The translations under genes and the position numbers were made by a program. A stretch of DNA of 64,000 nt from Sphaerosporella brunnea (Eukaryota; Ascomycota; Pezizomycetes; Pezizales; Pyronemataceae), in contig VXIS01000228.1 of NCBI GenBank assembly GCA_008704415.1, forward strand, positions 16,211 through 80,210. The letters are read 5' to 3'. Below, piece by piece: positions 33,239 through 44,452 of this stretch (within the stretch, counting starts at the first letter, position 1; each line of letters begins with the position of its first letter). Under the pieces are notes generated by a model. It was not told where the DNA came from, did no database searches, and was given only the letters and a program-made list of their open reading frames with translations.

Positions 33239-33357
33239 TACCGTAGTAAGGGAATGGGCTAAGTCACTGCGCCATGTAGGCTTAGTGACTTTGCCACATG
33301 GCGCAGTGACTTAGCCAGTGACGTAGCCCATTCCCTGACTCTCGAGTTTTTACGGTA
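33239..33357. mobile_element. Hairpin MITE, related subfamily, copy 4
   Basis: 119 bases from TACCGTAGTAAGGGAATGGG to CTCGAGTTTTTACGGTA. The terminal bases and the AGTCACT/AGTGACT units match family 1, but the arms use a different word, GGGAATGGGCTAAGTCACTG, repeated inverted as GACTTAGCCAGTGACG then CCCATTCCC. It is therefore a second subfamily with the same design. Confidence 0.7.
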
Positions 33358-35438
33358 GAGTGGAGACGTTTGGCTCGCGTCGGCATTCTCGGAAATCTGA
33401 AAGCTTCTCTAGCAACTCCTAGATGCTGGGTAGGTGCTGAACTCCGAGTTCTCGTGGGTAGCGATTGCGATCTGAAGGACTAGAAGACGGGATCCTGAGA
33501 CTAACAGTAACAACACCTGCCTGCGGATCGTTCGCGCAAAGCTCGGCCAAGGCATCGAGAGCGGGAGCATGTCTCTCGATACTAAATAAACACACCCCGA
33601 TGGAAGCCTCGCTTGTGAACCGAGCGAAGTAAGTATGATAAATTATAATAGTTACGGTATCTCTCCGCGTTCCAGCCAGCAGATACCTACTTAAGCACTT
33701 AAGATCCAGGTGCTCTTAGTATGCAGGGCCTAAATACTTGATTTCAGATCTGGAGATCACCATCCATGCCGAAAAGTGATCCCGAAGAGCTCAGAAATGG
33801 GCCCACCAGAAATTTCAGTTGAGGCAGCGTTCTGCTTCGCTGAAAAGGCAGCAGAGCGGGCTCCTTACATAGCGCACTCCAGAGTACACATGCACCTAGT
33901 CTGACGTTCGTTGTTCTTTTCTTTTTCTTTTTCGTTTTCGTTTTTTCTTTTAGAGAAACAAAGACAAAGCCCTGCAATGTCGATCAGAAACGACAGGATG
34001 TACTAGTACTGTTCTCATTCTCTGCACTGCACCCTGAAGCGGGCCAATAAAAAGCTAATTAGCTGTTTCCTAGGCTGTAACTGCCCAGAGATGGCAATTT
34101 ACCATGTCCAGGACCTGGAAACGGAAGGGGGGAGATGAGGAAGGCCAGTTATGTATGGTCGCAGCAGCGGTCACCCCCTATTCATAGGAATTGGAATGAA
34201 ATGAAATGAAGTTCAAAAGAACAAAAATATCTTGAACCTCCTCCTGTACTTACATCCCCCCCTCCCCCCCCATCATCGCGCGTCCCGCTGCTCACTCTTA
34301 ACCTCAACTTTTCCTGTCGCGTACCGACGAAAAAAAACACGAGTGTCCCAGCGTCGCAAGTGCTGGATGAGCCCTCTGGAAGGACCGACAACGAGCAATC
34401 AGTGTTCACGATAACGTTCAATTCGCACTTCCCCCCGTCTCGGCGCAGCTGGCCAGTCATTCTCAGTTTCGGCTCCTCCGCAATCCCGTCCCCGCATCGC
34501 AGAGCGGTCCTTCGGTGTGTACAAAGAAGGATAAGAGGAAAGAGCAGAGAGAAGGATTTCTGCGTGAGAGCGAGAAAGAGAGGGAGAGAAAGTGTTTCGT
34601 CCGCTCGGAACACACGATTCGAGTTCAGATTCAGGTGGGTGCTTCGGCCAATTAGAAACGCGGCTAGGGATGCTTCACGCGGGAGAGGCGGGAGGAGGAG
34701 AGGAAGGGGTCTCGCTATGGTGGTGGTTGTGGTTGGTCGTGGCGGGGCGGGAAGAGGGTTGCTGCAGTGGCGTACCAGCAGCCACACCTTGCAGCGCACA
34801 TCTCCCGAGAAACACATGGGCTGACTTATCTCTGTTGGGTACGCATTCGCAGATTTGCTCGACGCCGCACAACAGTCAAGTCTGTCTGTTTTATTTGAGA
34901 ACGGCTTGAGAAGAAAGGCTCAATATCAACAAATCGATTCAAAACGAAACAATCCATCCCTCGGAAGACCACATTCGCCGTTGAGCGCAGGCCGCAGAAC
35001 CACAGGTTACTTTACACTCACGTTTCACTCTCTTTCGTTTCGCCGCCACTACCTCTACCTCTTCTTCAGATTCCTTCACCCTCACAGCCCCCTATCGGCC
35101 TGACCAGATCACAGAGGAGACCTAGTATTTCTGAAACATACTATCCAGTCTGCCAGTTGAGTCTAGTTCGCCAGTAAACAGTTGAAGGGTTGCCATCTGC
35201 TCTGTCTTGCTATAGCACACATCGAAGCGCTGTCTTTGATTTCTCGAGAGAGCTCTCATCTGCTCTCGGTGCAGACAGACAGACAGACAGGCAGACAGTC
35301 AGTCAGTCAGCCAGCCAACCAGTCAGTCAGTCATTCCCGGGAAGACATACACTGCATACACCGCACCCTGCAGCAGGCAACACTCTTCCATTGAAAGTAA
35401 GGAAATCATACATTTGCACTTACCTCCCCTGCCTATCA
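33358..35438. other. Long upstream region of the septin gene
   Basis: About 2 kb. Holds C-rich and TTTC-rich tracts (33915-33955, 34257-34272) and a CAGA/CAGT tetranucleotide run at 35272-35333 in what is probably the 5' UTR of the septin gene. Frames at 34182-34824 on both strands overlap and have no family features. Confidence 0.45.
35272..35333. repeat. CAGA/CAGT tetranucleotide repeat
   Basis: GCAGACAGACAGACAGACAG changing to CAGTCAGTCAGCCAGCC and again CAGTCAGTCAGTCA. It lies about 105 bases before the septin ATG and is likely transcribed in its leader. Confidence 0.8.
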
Positions 35439-37208
35439 ATGGCTCAATCGTCAGCCAAGCGGCCTCCGACTCCAAAGTCCTCCGATGCCCCACAACAACC
35501 CGCCCCCCCAACACCCGCTTCCCGCAGTTCGACTTCTAGCAACCCCCCTTCCCGCCGCAGCACACTTGGTTTCCTTCGGCGCAGCAAGTCTGGTGACCCT
35601 GTCCGCAAAATGCCTGTTGTCGCTCCCACTCCTCCAAAACTCCCCGATGTCCATCTCAACGGTTCCTCAGGAGCTACCGCTTTCCCTACACACCTCGGAA
35701 AGAACGTTCGTGATTCTGTCGACATCTTGTCCGGCAACTTCAGCTGCGAGGACGCAACTGACAGCAGCGACGATTTAAGGAAACAGCTGCATGTGCCAGG
35801 AGGATTTGTTCCGGGCAGGAAGAGCACGGATTCTGTCATAGGTCCCGCTGGGGAGTACGTCAGAAGCAGTCCTCTTCCAATCTCCGAGGACCCTTATGCC
35901 AACGTTGGTAGCATGACGAACCGTGGAAGATATAGCTACGCCAGCACCACTGCTACCAGCACTGTCAATTCCCCCCGCAGAGTGAGGCGGAGGAAGGATC
36001 CCACTCCCTTCAAGTACGTATCTTTGTCATCGTTACATTCTGCTGCTGCTTTCCGGTGTAACTGGGTTGGGTGCATGTCACTGTGCTGCCAACACACATG
36101 ATCGGCATATCTTTGCCCATCGGAATCATGTCACATGCCTCTTCTCTGAATCGTAAATCTGACAGTGGACAGTGTCCTAGTCATCGGTGCCAAGAACTCT
36201 GGCAAGACCTCCTTCCTGCGCTTCCTCGCCCACTCTCTGTCTCCAAAGAAGCGGGGCCAGGCCATCGACCAACCTCCCCAGGCTGATCACACCGGCACGG
36301 CCTCTGACTGTCCCTTCAAGTCGACATACATCGAGACTGAGATCGATGGAGAGCGGATTGGACTTACCCTATGGGATTCCGCCGGATTGGAGAAGAACAT
36401 GGTCGACCTGCAACTTCGGGAAACTGTTGCCTTCATCGAAGCCAAATTCGAGGAAACATTTTCCGAAGAGACAAAGGTCGTCCGTGCTCCCGGAGTTCGA
36501 GATACTCACATCCACTGCGTGTTCCTTCTCCTCGATCCTGCTAGATTGACCCCAAACAATCACTATCTCGGAAAAACCGGCTCCGACGAGACCTGCGGGC
36601 TCCATCCAGACTTGGACCTCTCTGTTTTCAAGGCATTACACGGCAAGTCTGTTGTCATTCCCGTGATAAGTAAGGCGGACACGTGCACCAACAAGCACAT
36701 GGAACACCTTAAGGACCTCGTTCGAAACGGATTGGCTGCTGCTCACGAAGACCCACTTGAATCGTTAGAGTTAGAAGTTGATGAGGAGGAAGTGACTCCC
36801 ACGAGTACTCCGAGAGGGAAGCGAGGCTCGCTTCCAGAGGTTGAAGAGGAAGAAGACACTGCCACCAGAGATTCGGGAACCGAGGAAGGCCCCATGGAAC
36901 ATCCAGAGGATGACGAGGAAGAAGACGACGAAGATGAGGTCGACCTAAGCCGTCCCATGAGAATCACTGCTGGTCTCAGTTTCATCCCATTGTCTATCAT
37001 CTCGCCTGATTCTTACGATCCCAGCGAGCCTGTCGGCCGTCATTTCCCCTGGGGCTTTGCGGATCCGTACAACGAGAAGCATTGCGATTTTACTAGGCTC
37101 AAGGAAAGCGTTTTCACCGAGTGGCGTGCCGAGCTGAGGGAAAAGAGCAGGGAATCCTGGTACGAAAACTGGAGAAGTGAGAGATTGGGGTCGAGGAGAC
37201 GTCTTTAA
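35439..37208 (+). CDS. aspE: Septin of the filamentous-fungal AspE class
   Basis: Two exons (35439-36013 and 36173-37208) with a 159-base intron, 536 residues. Residues 1-190 are Ser/Pro-rich. The second exon starts inside the GTPase domain: FNVLVIGAKNSGKTSFLRFL has the P-loop, LWDSAGLEKN the switch II DxxG, and VIPVISKADTCTNKH the SKAD specificity motif. Between the SKAD motif and the final ITAGLSFIPLSIISPDSY region lies an acidic insert of about 70 residues. A basic WRSERLGSRRRL ends the protein, with no long C-terminal coiled coil. AspE-type (group 5) septins exist only in filamentous fungi; they help organise other septins into rings and bars but are not needed for the core heteropolymer. 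The splice was chosen because it alone restores the P-loop strand. Confidence 0.85.
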
Positions 37209-37828
37209 ATTGTGGGAATTCTTGTTACGGTGGGGCACTGGTGGGATTGGGTGGCATAAGGTCTGGATGGCCTATTTACTTTTGCGTCTGTGACGGCCTT
37301 GTTTCCAATAGTTTTCACCCTCAATACCCCGACTTTTCCTTACTTTCTCTTTGGTCTGTTTCTTTTGTTCCTGGGAGCACTTTTGGTGATTGGTTTTCCA
37401 CTTTTCCTTTTCTTTTCAGACGTTGCTAAAGTACTTGAGTGCTTATTTCTTTCTATACTTTTTTTTTTCCTCGTGGGCTGGCTGGTCGCGCTCTGCTTCA
37501 CTTTGTCCCTGATGGAGCACACCCGTGTGCTTTTTACTGGTTTGTAGTGGTGAGGAGTGAAGTTATATTAAGAGCAAGTTGTGTGTAGGTAGTTATGGCG
37601 GCGAAACATCCTGTGTGGCGCCGCATGAATTTGCAGCGAAATTTTCTATGTGGGCTAGGTCTTCTGTCGATACATCCATCATATTATCATCTTTCATTTA
37701 CTCATCTCCTTTCTCCCAAAAAGGCAAGACATTCCGTCAATTGGAACATAGATTATTTCTCACTCGTACTCGTGTGATGCGCAGTGACCCACCAGGTTTC
37801 TTCGGCAAATTCAACGTCCCCAGCATCC
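37209..37828. other. Convergent 3' intergenic region
   Basis: About 620 bases between the septin and annexin genes. T-rich; the hydrophobic frame around 37290-37547 comes from T-rich sequence and is not supported as a gene. Confidence 0.5.
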
Positions 37829-40391
37829 TCAATCCTCACGTAACATCCGTAGTAAAAATTCGCGATAGCTCCCTTTCGTCACGGCCACGATCCTGGCGCC
37901 GACGGTGATGCCGTACTTCTTTTTGAACACCTTCTTTACCCGTCGCAGATGCTTAGCGTCCCAGTGGATGCGCGTGGCGCGCGAGATCAGAAGGTCCTCG
38001 CGCGACTCCTCGACTACGGCGTTGATGGCTTGGTCCAGCAATTTTGCGTCCCGCAGGGGCTTGTCAACTGCGCCGTTCAGGATGTGGAGGAGAGTTTCTC
38101 CCTGCGAGATCATCATCAGCCACAATCCACCACCACCACCACCACCACCACCACCGGGAGATATATATACATACCACCAAGTTCTTAGAGTGTCTGATAA
38201 TGGCCTTGGCCAAGTCCCTCTCATAGACCTGTCTGTAAACGGCCGCGATTTCTCTGAGCCAGACATCATTCCTGTTGACGATGATCGAGATCATTTCAGT
38301 TTCTCCGCCGCCGGCAGAGTTGCGTTCCAGGATGGCGCCGAGTCTGGCGACGTCCTCGCGGATGGTGGAGGGCTCGAGGGTTTCATCTTCTTCCATGCGG
38401 GTGCAGGCTAGTTGCGCCAACATCGCGATCCGGAACTTGTTGGCGGGGAGCTCGTCGAGCACCGCTTTTTCTAGGGACGCATCGTATTTGGCGTCGCGGA
38501 AGGAGGCTTTGATCCGCGATGTTTCTTTGTTGGTTTTGCCCATCAGCGCTTCGATCAGGAGCTCGTTGCGTGTTTCTTTTTTTTGGTACCATGAGTTGGC
38601 GAACCTGGATTTTGTATCAATCCTCTGGGAGAGGGAGTAGGAGAAAGAGGGGGGTTACCAAGCTTCGGATTCATACGGCCCCAATGCTACGGCAAAGATC
38701 AGTTTTCCAAAGGGAGTACCGGTGGTGAAAACGGATTTGATGTGCTTTGCCAGGTTAACCCCATGGTAGATGGATTTGTACTCTGCGCGCAGCGTCTTTA
38801 GCTGCGACGGCGAGAGGGTGGGAAGGATCTCGATCAATGGCTTGGGGGATGCCCGCGTGAATGTGTGCTTCAGCTCTTCCAGAATCGCTTTTGCGTCCGC
38901 CGCCGGGTTATAGGCCCGCTCGGGCGAGGGAGAGCTTACGCGGGACGGTGGCCGCACCTGTGGGGATGCAGGAGCGCTGGGTTTCTTGCTGGGACGGTGC
39001 GAAGGTGGGGAGGGTGGGGTGTAAGGTGTTACGGCTGGGAAGGCGGAGGGGGCTGGGACAGGGAAGGTCGCCGGCGATGCGCCACCAGGTGCCACCGTGG
39101 GGTTGTAGCTTTGGTTGTGACCTTCGCCGGGGTAGGTGGGGCGGCTGTGGGGGCCGAGGTTCTGTGAAGGGAATGCGGGAGGCCCTAAAGAGAAGGAGCC
39201 TGAGGCCTGATGTTTCCCCACGTTGATGGAGCCTGAAGCACCGAAAAGCGGGGAGGGCTTGGTAGTTGTGGTAGGCCCAAAAAGAGGAGAGGGCATGGGA
39301 GAGATGGATTGGTATGTGCCGTGGTAGGGCTGCAGTGCTGGTGAGGGCGGAGGCCTCCCGCCGGGCCCACCACTGGACGATATCGATAGGCCTGAGAATC
39401 CAGGAATATTGAGTTTCCCACCGCCGCCTCCTCCTCCGCCGTTGAGCTTGCCGTTAGGTGTGGCGGCCCCGGAGCCGGACACTCCCGAAGCTGCCACGAT
39501 CGAGTGTGTTAGGGACTGCTTCGTTGCGCTGTCCGACAGAACGTGCGAGTAATAGTCCGGGTTGGTATATTGCGGAGGCGCTTGACCGGGCGGGTACATT
39601 TTCCCTGCGCCCTCGCCGGGAAGTGGGCCATTGGGATTGTTGGGATCCAGGTTGGGAGGCGGTGTCATACTCGTAGGTGGAGGAATAATGGAGGGGCCGC
39701 CGGTCTGATACTGGAAGACATTTGGGACTGCGGGTGCCGACGGCGGCGCAGGGTTGGATGGATAGGTGTTAGGGGCCAGGGGCGCGGCGTTTGGTGGATG
39801 GGTCTGCGCGTATACTCCCGGCGATGGTGGAGGAGGAGCGCTGGGATTGGACCCGTACCCGCCGACTGGTGCTCCGCCGGCGGGCCCGTTGTAGGCGCCC
39901 GGCCCAGCATACGGCTGACTGGCACCATACACTTGCGGGCGAATACTGGGCGAGATGGTCGAGACGCCGGCATACACCCCGGCGCCCGCATTTAAGCCCG
40001 CACCACCGAGGGGCGCAGACTGTGTGTGAGGAAGATATGGCTGCGGCTGTTGCAGTGGAGGTTGGCCATATCCATAACTCGCGCTTCCATACACTTGACC
40101 CGAAAATGAACGCTCGCCTTGGCCGCCTTCACTCACCTTCGAACCGCTGCGTTTCCTGCCGTTCGAGTCAGGTGGTGCGCGCAGGCCTCCGCTTTCCCCT
40201 CCGCCTTCATCTTTTGTCGGCGGCGATCGTGAGGACTCTCTTTGTGGTGCCCGCGACCGCGAGCGCCGCCGCTGATGCTGCGAAAGTTCAGATACATCTT
40301 CCGTGCCGTCGCGGTCGGGTTCGGCTCTGGCGGCTCGCTTGCGCGCTTTGTAGGCGTCGTATTCTGGTGTGCCTCTTTCGGGTTTCGGCAT
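37829..40391 (-). CDS. Annexin with long proline/glycine-rich N-terminus
   Basis: Three exons (38659-40391, 38175-38604, 37829-38101) give 811 residues. Residues 1-490 are Pro/Gly/Tyr/Ser-rich, with a basic RS-like start (RRRSRSRAPQRESSRSP). The annexin core follows: DAKAILEELKHTFTR, KSVFTTGTPFGKLIFAVALG, ETRNELLIEALMGKTNKETS and YRQVYERDLAKAI. It ends with HWDAKHLRRVKKVFKKKYGI then GSYREFLLRMLRED. The type II calcium motifs (GxGT then D/E) seem poorly kept: the repeat loops read GKTN and KKKYG. Calcium binding may thus be weak. The layout recalls animal annexins A7 and A11, whose low-complexity N-termini drive condensation. Annexins bind acidic membranes. Intron 2 carries a GGT trinucleotide run (CCA on plus, 38129-38154). 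Confidence 0.9.
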
Positions 40392-41281
40392 CGGGACAAA
40401 ACACGTGTATGATGGAAATTTGACGGAGAGATGGCGAGGAGAAGAAGGATTCGGAGGCAGATGGGGGATGGAGGGAAATGCTGCTGCAGGCTGCAGCGAG
40501 CCATGAGTGAGCGGGTCTGGCTGCAGTACGGTAGTTTGTTTGGCTGCAGCGGTGGCGCGCGATGTGCATGTAAGTACTAAGGCTGTGCAGCATGTGGGTG
40601 ACGTGAACATACACAAGTTATTGGGATTTCAGCTGCACGCCCAGGCAGCAAGTGATTGATTTGTTGATGCAAGCAGCTTGCGATTCGCGAAGAAGTGGTG
40701 CCCTGTGTATCCTGAGGATGTTGAATAAGGGTGGAGTAATCTGTCGGAAGAAGCCGTTTCTCTGCGGCGGCCATATTCTACGGGGTATAGACAAACAATT
40801 GGCGGCAGGCGACACAGCGCTGGCAGACATGAACACACACCCAGTGCAAACATGTATACCTTACACATGTCTCTGGCGGCTGTGGCTGTGCCGTGGAAGA
40901 CTTCCCGCAGCGGTTTGGAAGGGTTCTTGGAAATCGGCGTTCCAGACGAGGGTCAGAGTACGCCCTTCTAAGCCGCTGCGGGAAGTCTTCTCGTAGATAC
41001 ATACATATATGTGCATAACTGGTTCCTCGTCGATAGTGCAAAACAGAAGCCCACGGTAAATTCGCATTAAACTGCCAGCTTCAAAAACCTCTGGCTCCAG
41101 GTGTTGGTCTTCGCCGCAAAAGCTAAAATCCCTATCCTGATAGATGCCATCGCTCGCTGTCACTCGCTTTACGTCATCCGCGCTGTGGCACGCGCTAAAC
41201 CGAGTTAACGCACACATACTCCAACAACTTCATCACATCATCCCCATCCACCCACCCCGGGCACTAGCCTACCTACCCATC
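40392..41281. other. Divergent promoter region of annexin and PLP2 genes
   Basis: About 890 bases. It contains a 100-base inverted repeat at 40893-40993. No gene seen. Confidence 0.5.
40893..40993. repeat. Inverted repeat GAAGACTTCCCGCAGCGG
   Basis: Left arm GGAAGACTTCCCGCAGCGGT then TTGGAAGGG; right arm CCCTTCTAAGCCGCTGCGGGAAGTCTTC. Arms of about 30 bases with few mismatches and a 40-base loop. A related single arm occurs at 52845-52876 (GAAGACTTCCCGCAGCCGTC), so this is a dispersed element. Confidence 0.6.
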
Positions 41282-42140
41282 ATGAATCCCGCCGGCATGC
41301 CCGACATGCCCGTGCAAGTGCCCGTCGACGATCCCAACGCGGACACGGAATGGAACGACATCCTCCGCAAGCACAAGATCATTCCTGAAAAGCCACCGAG
41401 TCCGACACCGATGATCGAGGCGGCGTTGGAGGAGGTACGGCGGCTAGCCCACGAGAACCGGTTGGAGGGGAAAGAGCTCGATGAACTTGAAGAACTGGAG
41501 GATGAGGAGGATGAAGAGTTTCTCGAGTTGTATCAGTTGGTGCCCCCCCCCCCCCCCAACCCCGGGCCTTTTTGTTTCTCAACCCGAAGCTGATGGTGGG
41601 GTGATTTTCAGACGGAAACGGATGCAAGAGATAAATGCGTTAGCCTCCAAAGCCCGCCACGGAAAAGTCTACCCGATAGCTAAACCGGACTATTCCCGCG
41701 AGATCACGGAGGCTTCGAAGGAATTCCCGGTGTTGCTTCATCTATCCTCGCAATCGCATGGGAATGTTGAGAGCAGACTTCTCAGCGAGTTGTTTCGGCA
41801 GGCGGCGCAGAAGTTCCCGGAAATCAAGTTCTGTGAAATTGTGGGCAACATGTGCATTGAGAATTATCCGGAGAGGAATTGTCCCACAATTTTGGTGTAT
41901 AAGGATGGCGATCTGGCGAAGAACTTGATAAGGCTGGATGAGATGAAAGGCGCGGATACGAGGTTACCGGACTTTGAAAAGTGGATGCTCCAACAGGGAA
42001 TGCTGAAGGAGGGGGACATGAGGTTGAGAAATAGAGAGGAGGAGGAGGAGAGGAAAGAGATCACGAACGCTATGGGAATCAAGAGCGCAAACAACAACAA
42101 AGCGCGGGTGGACGATGATGAGGACAGTGATTGGGATTAA
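41282..42140 (+). CDS. plp2: Phosducin-like protein, PLP2/PhLP2-3 class
   Basis: Two exons (41282-41535 and 41612-42140), intron 76 bases with a C-run, 260 residues. The N-terminus has NADTEWNDILRKHKIIPEKP, the conserved H-box-like start of PhLP2 proteins (TEWNDILRKKGILPPK). An acidic helix, ELEELEDEEDEEFLELY, follows, spliced to QRKRMQEINALA. The thioredoxin-like domain reads GKVYPIAKPDYSREITEASK, VLLHLSSQSH, FPEIKFCEIVGNMCIENYPE and NCPTILVYKDGD. The acidic tail ends DDDEDSDWD. Yeast Plp2 is essential and acts with the CCT chaperonin in actin and tubulin folding. The splice donor (A-GTTGGT) is non-ideal, but it is the one that keeps the frame. Confidence 0.85.
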
Positions 42141-42559
42141 AGGCTCAAAGCTGCGGTGGCTCTCAAAAATCTAGATTGAGATTTCTTCACCACACATGAA
42201 GAGATACAGCCATATTTACCTACGTATGAGTACTCGTACTATATGCATGTATGATGATGCCGGAAGCCTTAAAGCGACACCAAGCTAAGGTGGTTATGAC
42301 ACATCGGTTACCTCGCCCCTCTCGATGAGAACCTCAATTACCACTTGAATCAGGGCATCTACAGACTAATTGGGCTCTTCCCTCTGAGTAGACAGCACAA
42401 TTGAATGGCGGTGGTGGCAGATTGCTGTTTAAATTTATTCGTGAGCTGCATTTATCCGTGGGGTGGCGGGAACTCATTCCATGAGTGCACCACTTGAGTG
42501 TGGTGCCACCTTGGCACGAGTAAGCTCTGAAATTACGCTAGCCCGAACTATGCATATCA
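42141..42559. other. 3' region of PLP2 gene
   Basis: About 420 bases, no gene seen; likely 3' UTR and spacer before the large inverted-repeat element. Confidence 0.4.
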
Positions 42560-43614
42560 GGGCCCGTTTGGATGGCTCGGCGAAACAGCCGTTTTTCCTG
42601 GAAATACCCCGTTTGGTTGAGAAAGTGAAAACCCGAACAAAACCAGAACTGTGAGGCTCGAAGGGCAGGAACAGTTTCTCTCAACAATCTCGCGCAACCA
42701 ACCACTCGAGCCCTCCTTGCCATGAATCTACAATGAACTTGCCTGCAACAGCGACAGCGACAACATTCTTGCACCCAAAGTTTTATGCAAAGTTGGCCTC
42801 GCTGTACTCTGCAGGCCGAGCGCCAAGTTCGGGATTTTCTGATTGGCCCCCGCACAACAAAAAACCGCGAAAATAAAAACTCGGCCGTCAAAATTCATCG
42901 TAAACTAGAAGCTCCCACTTGTAGTCAAATTCGTCGCAAAAAATGCTATCCAGCACGTCTTGAAGGGGTTGCTGGGCCGTCGTGACGTTGAAACGGTGAT
43001 GCTGAATATCCAGCGTTGCCACACAACGCCACACATCAGCCACCCACTCACCCCTCCGAGTATATTAAAAAACCTTTTATCCTCAGTCGCGATCGGGGGA
43101 GATGAGTCGTCGGGAAAGTATAGTGTGTCGCCAAACACTGCCTCTGTAAATGCTTCGGCTCCGGTATGATTTCAAGTTGGAAATACAGTTGGGGACGCCT
43201 TAACCGGAGGGTTTTGAGCCTCATTTTCAACAGCTCCATCAAAAAAAAACATGTTTTCCCAAAAGAACTCGTTATTGTTCGACTCGTTGGATGATTTTCT
43301 GTCGAATAATAACGAGCTTTCATTTTCCCAGGCATTTTTGGAGGAGTACTGCAATAGGCAATTAAAACAGCGCTAGCAGGGCACAATTACCATAAATGGC
43401 AAGCACGCTGATGTGCCGACCTTGGCACGCCTCGCAACTTGACAGCTTAATTGCAGAATTGATTTCCGTTTTTGGTCATTTTGAAGTCCGGAAGAATGTC
43501 CCCAACCCCACTGGTTAAAGGCGTCCGGTACAGCGTCGGTGTGTTGAAAATGGGGAATCGATGCCGACACAGGAACGAACCGCTACCGAAACGGCGGCCC
43601 ATCCAAACGCGGCC
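42560..43614. mobile_element. Harbinger-like non-autonomous element (about 1.05 kb)
   Basis: Left end GGGCCCGTTTGGATGG, right end CCATCCAAACGCGGCC, i.e. inverted repeats of the GGSCCGTTTGGATGG type. Such tips are characteristic of Tourist/PIF-Harbinger elements in plants and also occur in fungi. Inner arms add GGCGAAAC versus GTTTCGG. The inside has no transposase and only short frames. I could not find a 3-base TTA/TAA duplication at the edges, so the exact boundary is uncertain by a few bases. Confidence 0.55.
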
Positions 43615-44452
43615 TAAGTTTTAGTCCCGAACTTGTTTTTGCAAAACCTGCCCAATGGCAGTGAACGCCATCATCAACCACAATCAACCTCATAATCCAC
43701 CCCATACTCAACCGTGAAAATGCAAGCCAGATTCTCTGCCTCAAGCTCGGTTTCGATTTCACTATCGCCGCTATCACCCCCGGCGCCGGGCGGCTGGGAA
43801 AAGACTAGGTAAATTTGTAGCTACCTGAAGCCCGCAAAATAAACTTTTTGATCTTCGCCACCCGGCTCGTCGCTCACTCCCTCCGCGGGAGTTCCCGGCC
43901 ATTAGCGAATATGTAGATCCGGTCAGGTCTCGACACTCGCACACGCTATCACTCGCCCTCCTCTTCGGATCCCTCTTCTCAACATGAATTCTAGAATAGC
44001 CTGTTGAAGTACTTACCTACAGTATTCTTCTACGGTATGGCTCTGCCTAAGCATATAAGCCACCACCAAATGCTACGCCACCTGTGGCCGTGCTCTGGTC
44101 AAGTAGAAAGGTTAGAATACATGTGGGGCCGTCCAACTGTTATCAATAACAGTCTTAATGGTAGTTCTATCTACTCTATTGCTTTCCCGATACCCTTACA
44201 TTAGGTGCTTACATTCGGCACCCAGTGATCCATCACACACCTAAGCCACATAAGCTGAGGCTCCCCCTACCGCGCCACGCACCAAACACTTTAGCGATCC
44301 TCAGCCCGCCCGCCGCCCACCTACCGACCCCACGCCGCCCACGCCGCGCCAGACCGCTGTCAAAACCGTGCTCCCCCCACTCCAAGCTCTGGAATCGTCC
44401 TTCTGACCGTGTGACAACAACTCATACTGCTTTCCTCCACCTGATAAACCCT
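43615..44452. other. Upstream region of bZIP gene
   Basis: About 840 bases; C/CA-rich leader-like sequence from 44280 to the start codon. No separate gene supported. Confidence 0.45.

Noticed and set aside
34182..34824. A 211-codon minus-strand frame and a 154-codon plus-strand frame
   Set aside because: Antisense to each other and low-complexity in parts (TTTTT, GGGGG runs); no domain recognisable. Most likely septin 5' flank.
36014..36165. Septin splice acceptor at 36165
   Set aside because: Puts the frame out. The acceptor at 36172 gives FNVLVIGAKNSGKTS, the P-loop strand.
35932..36381. CRISPR-like or tandem array signals
   Set aside because: No spaced direct repeats of CRISPR type anywhere in the window; the organism is eukaryotic.
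37290..37547. Highly hydrophobic 85-residue frame after the septin gene
   Set aside because: Caused by T-rich 3' UTR sequence; no start context or family.
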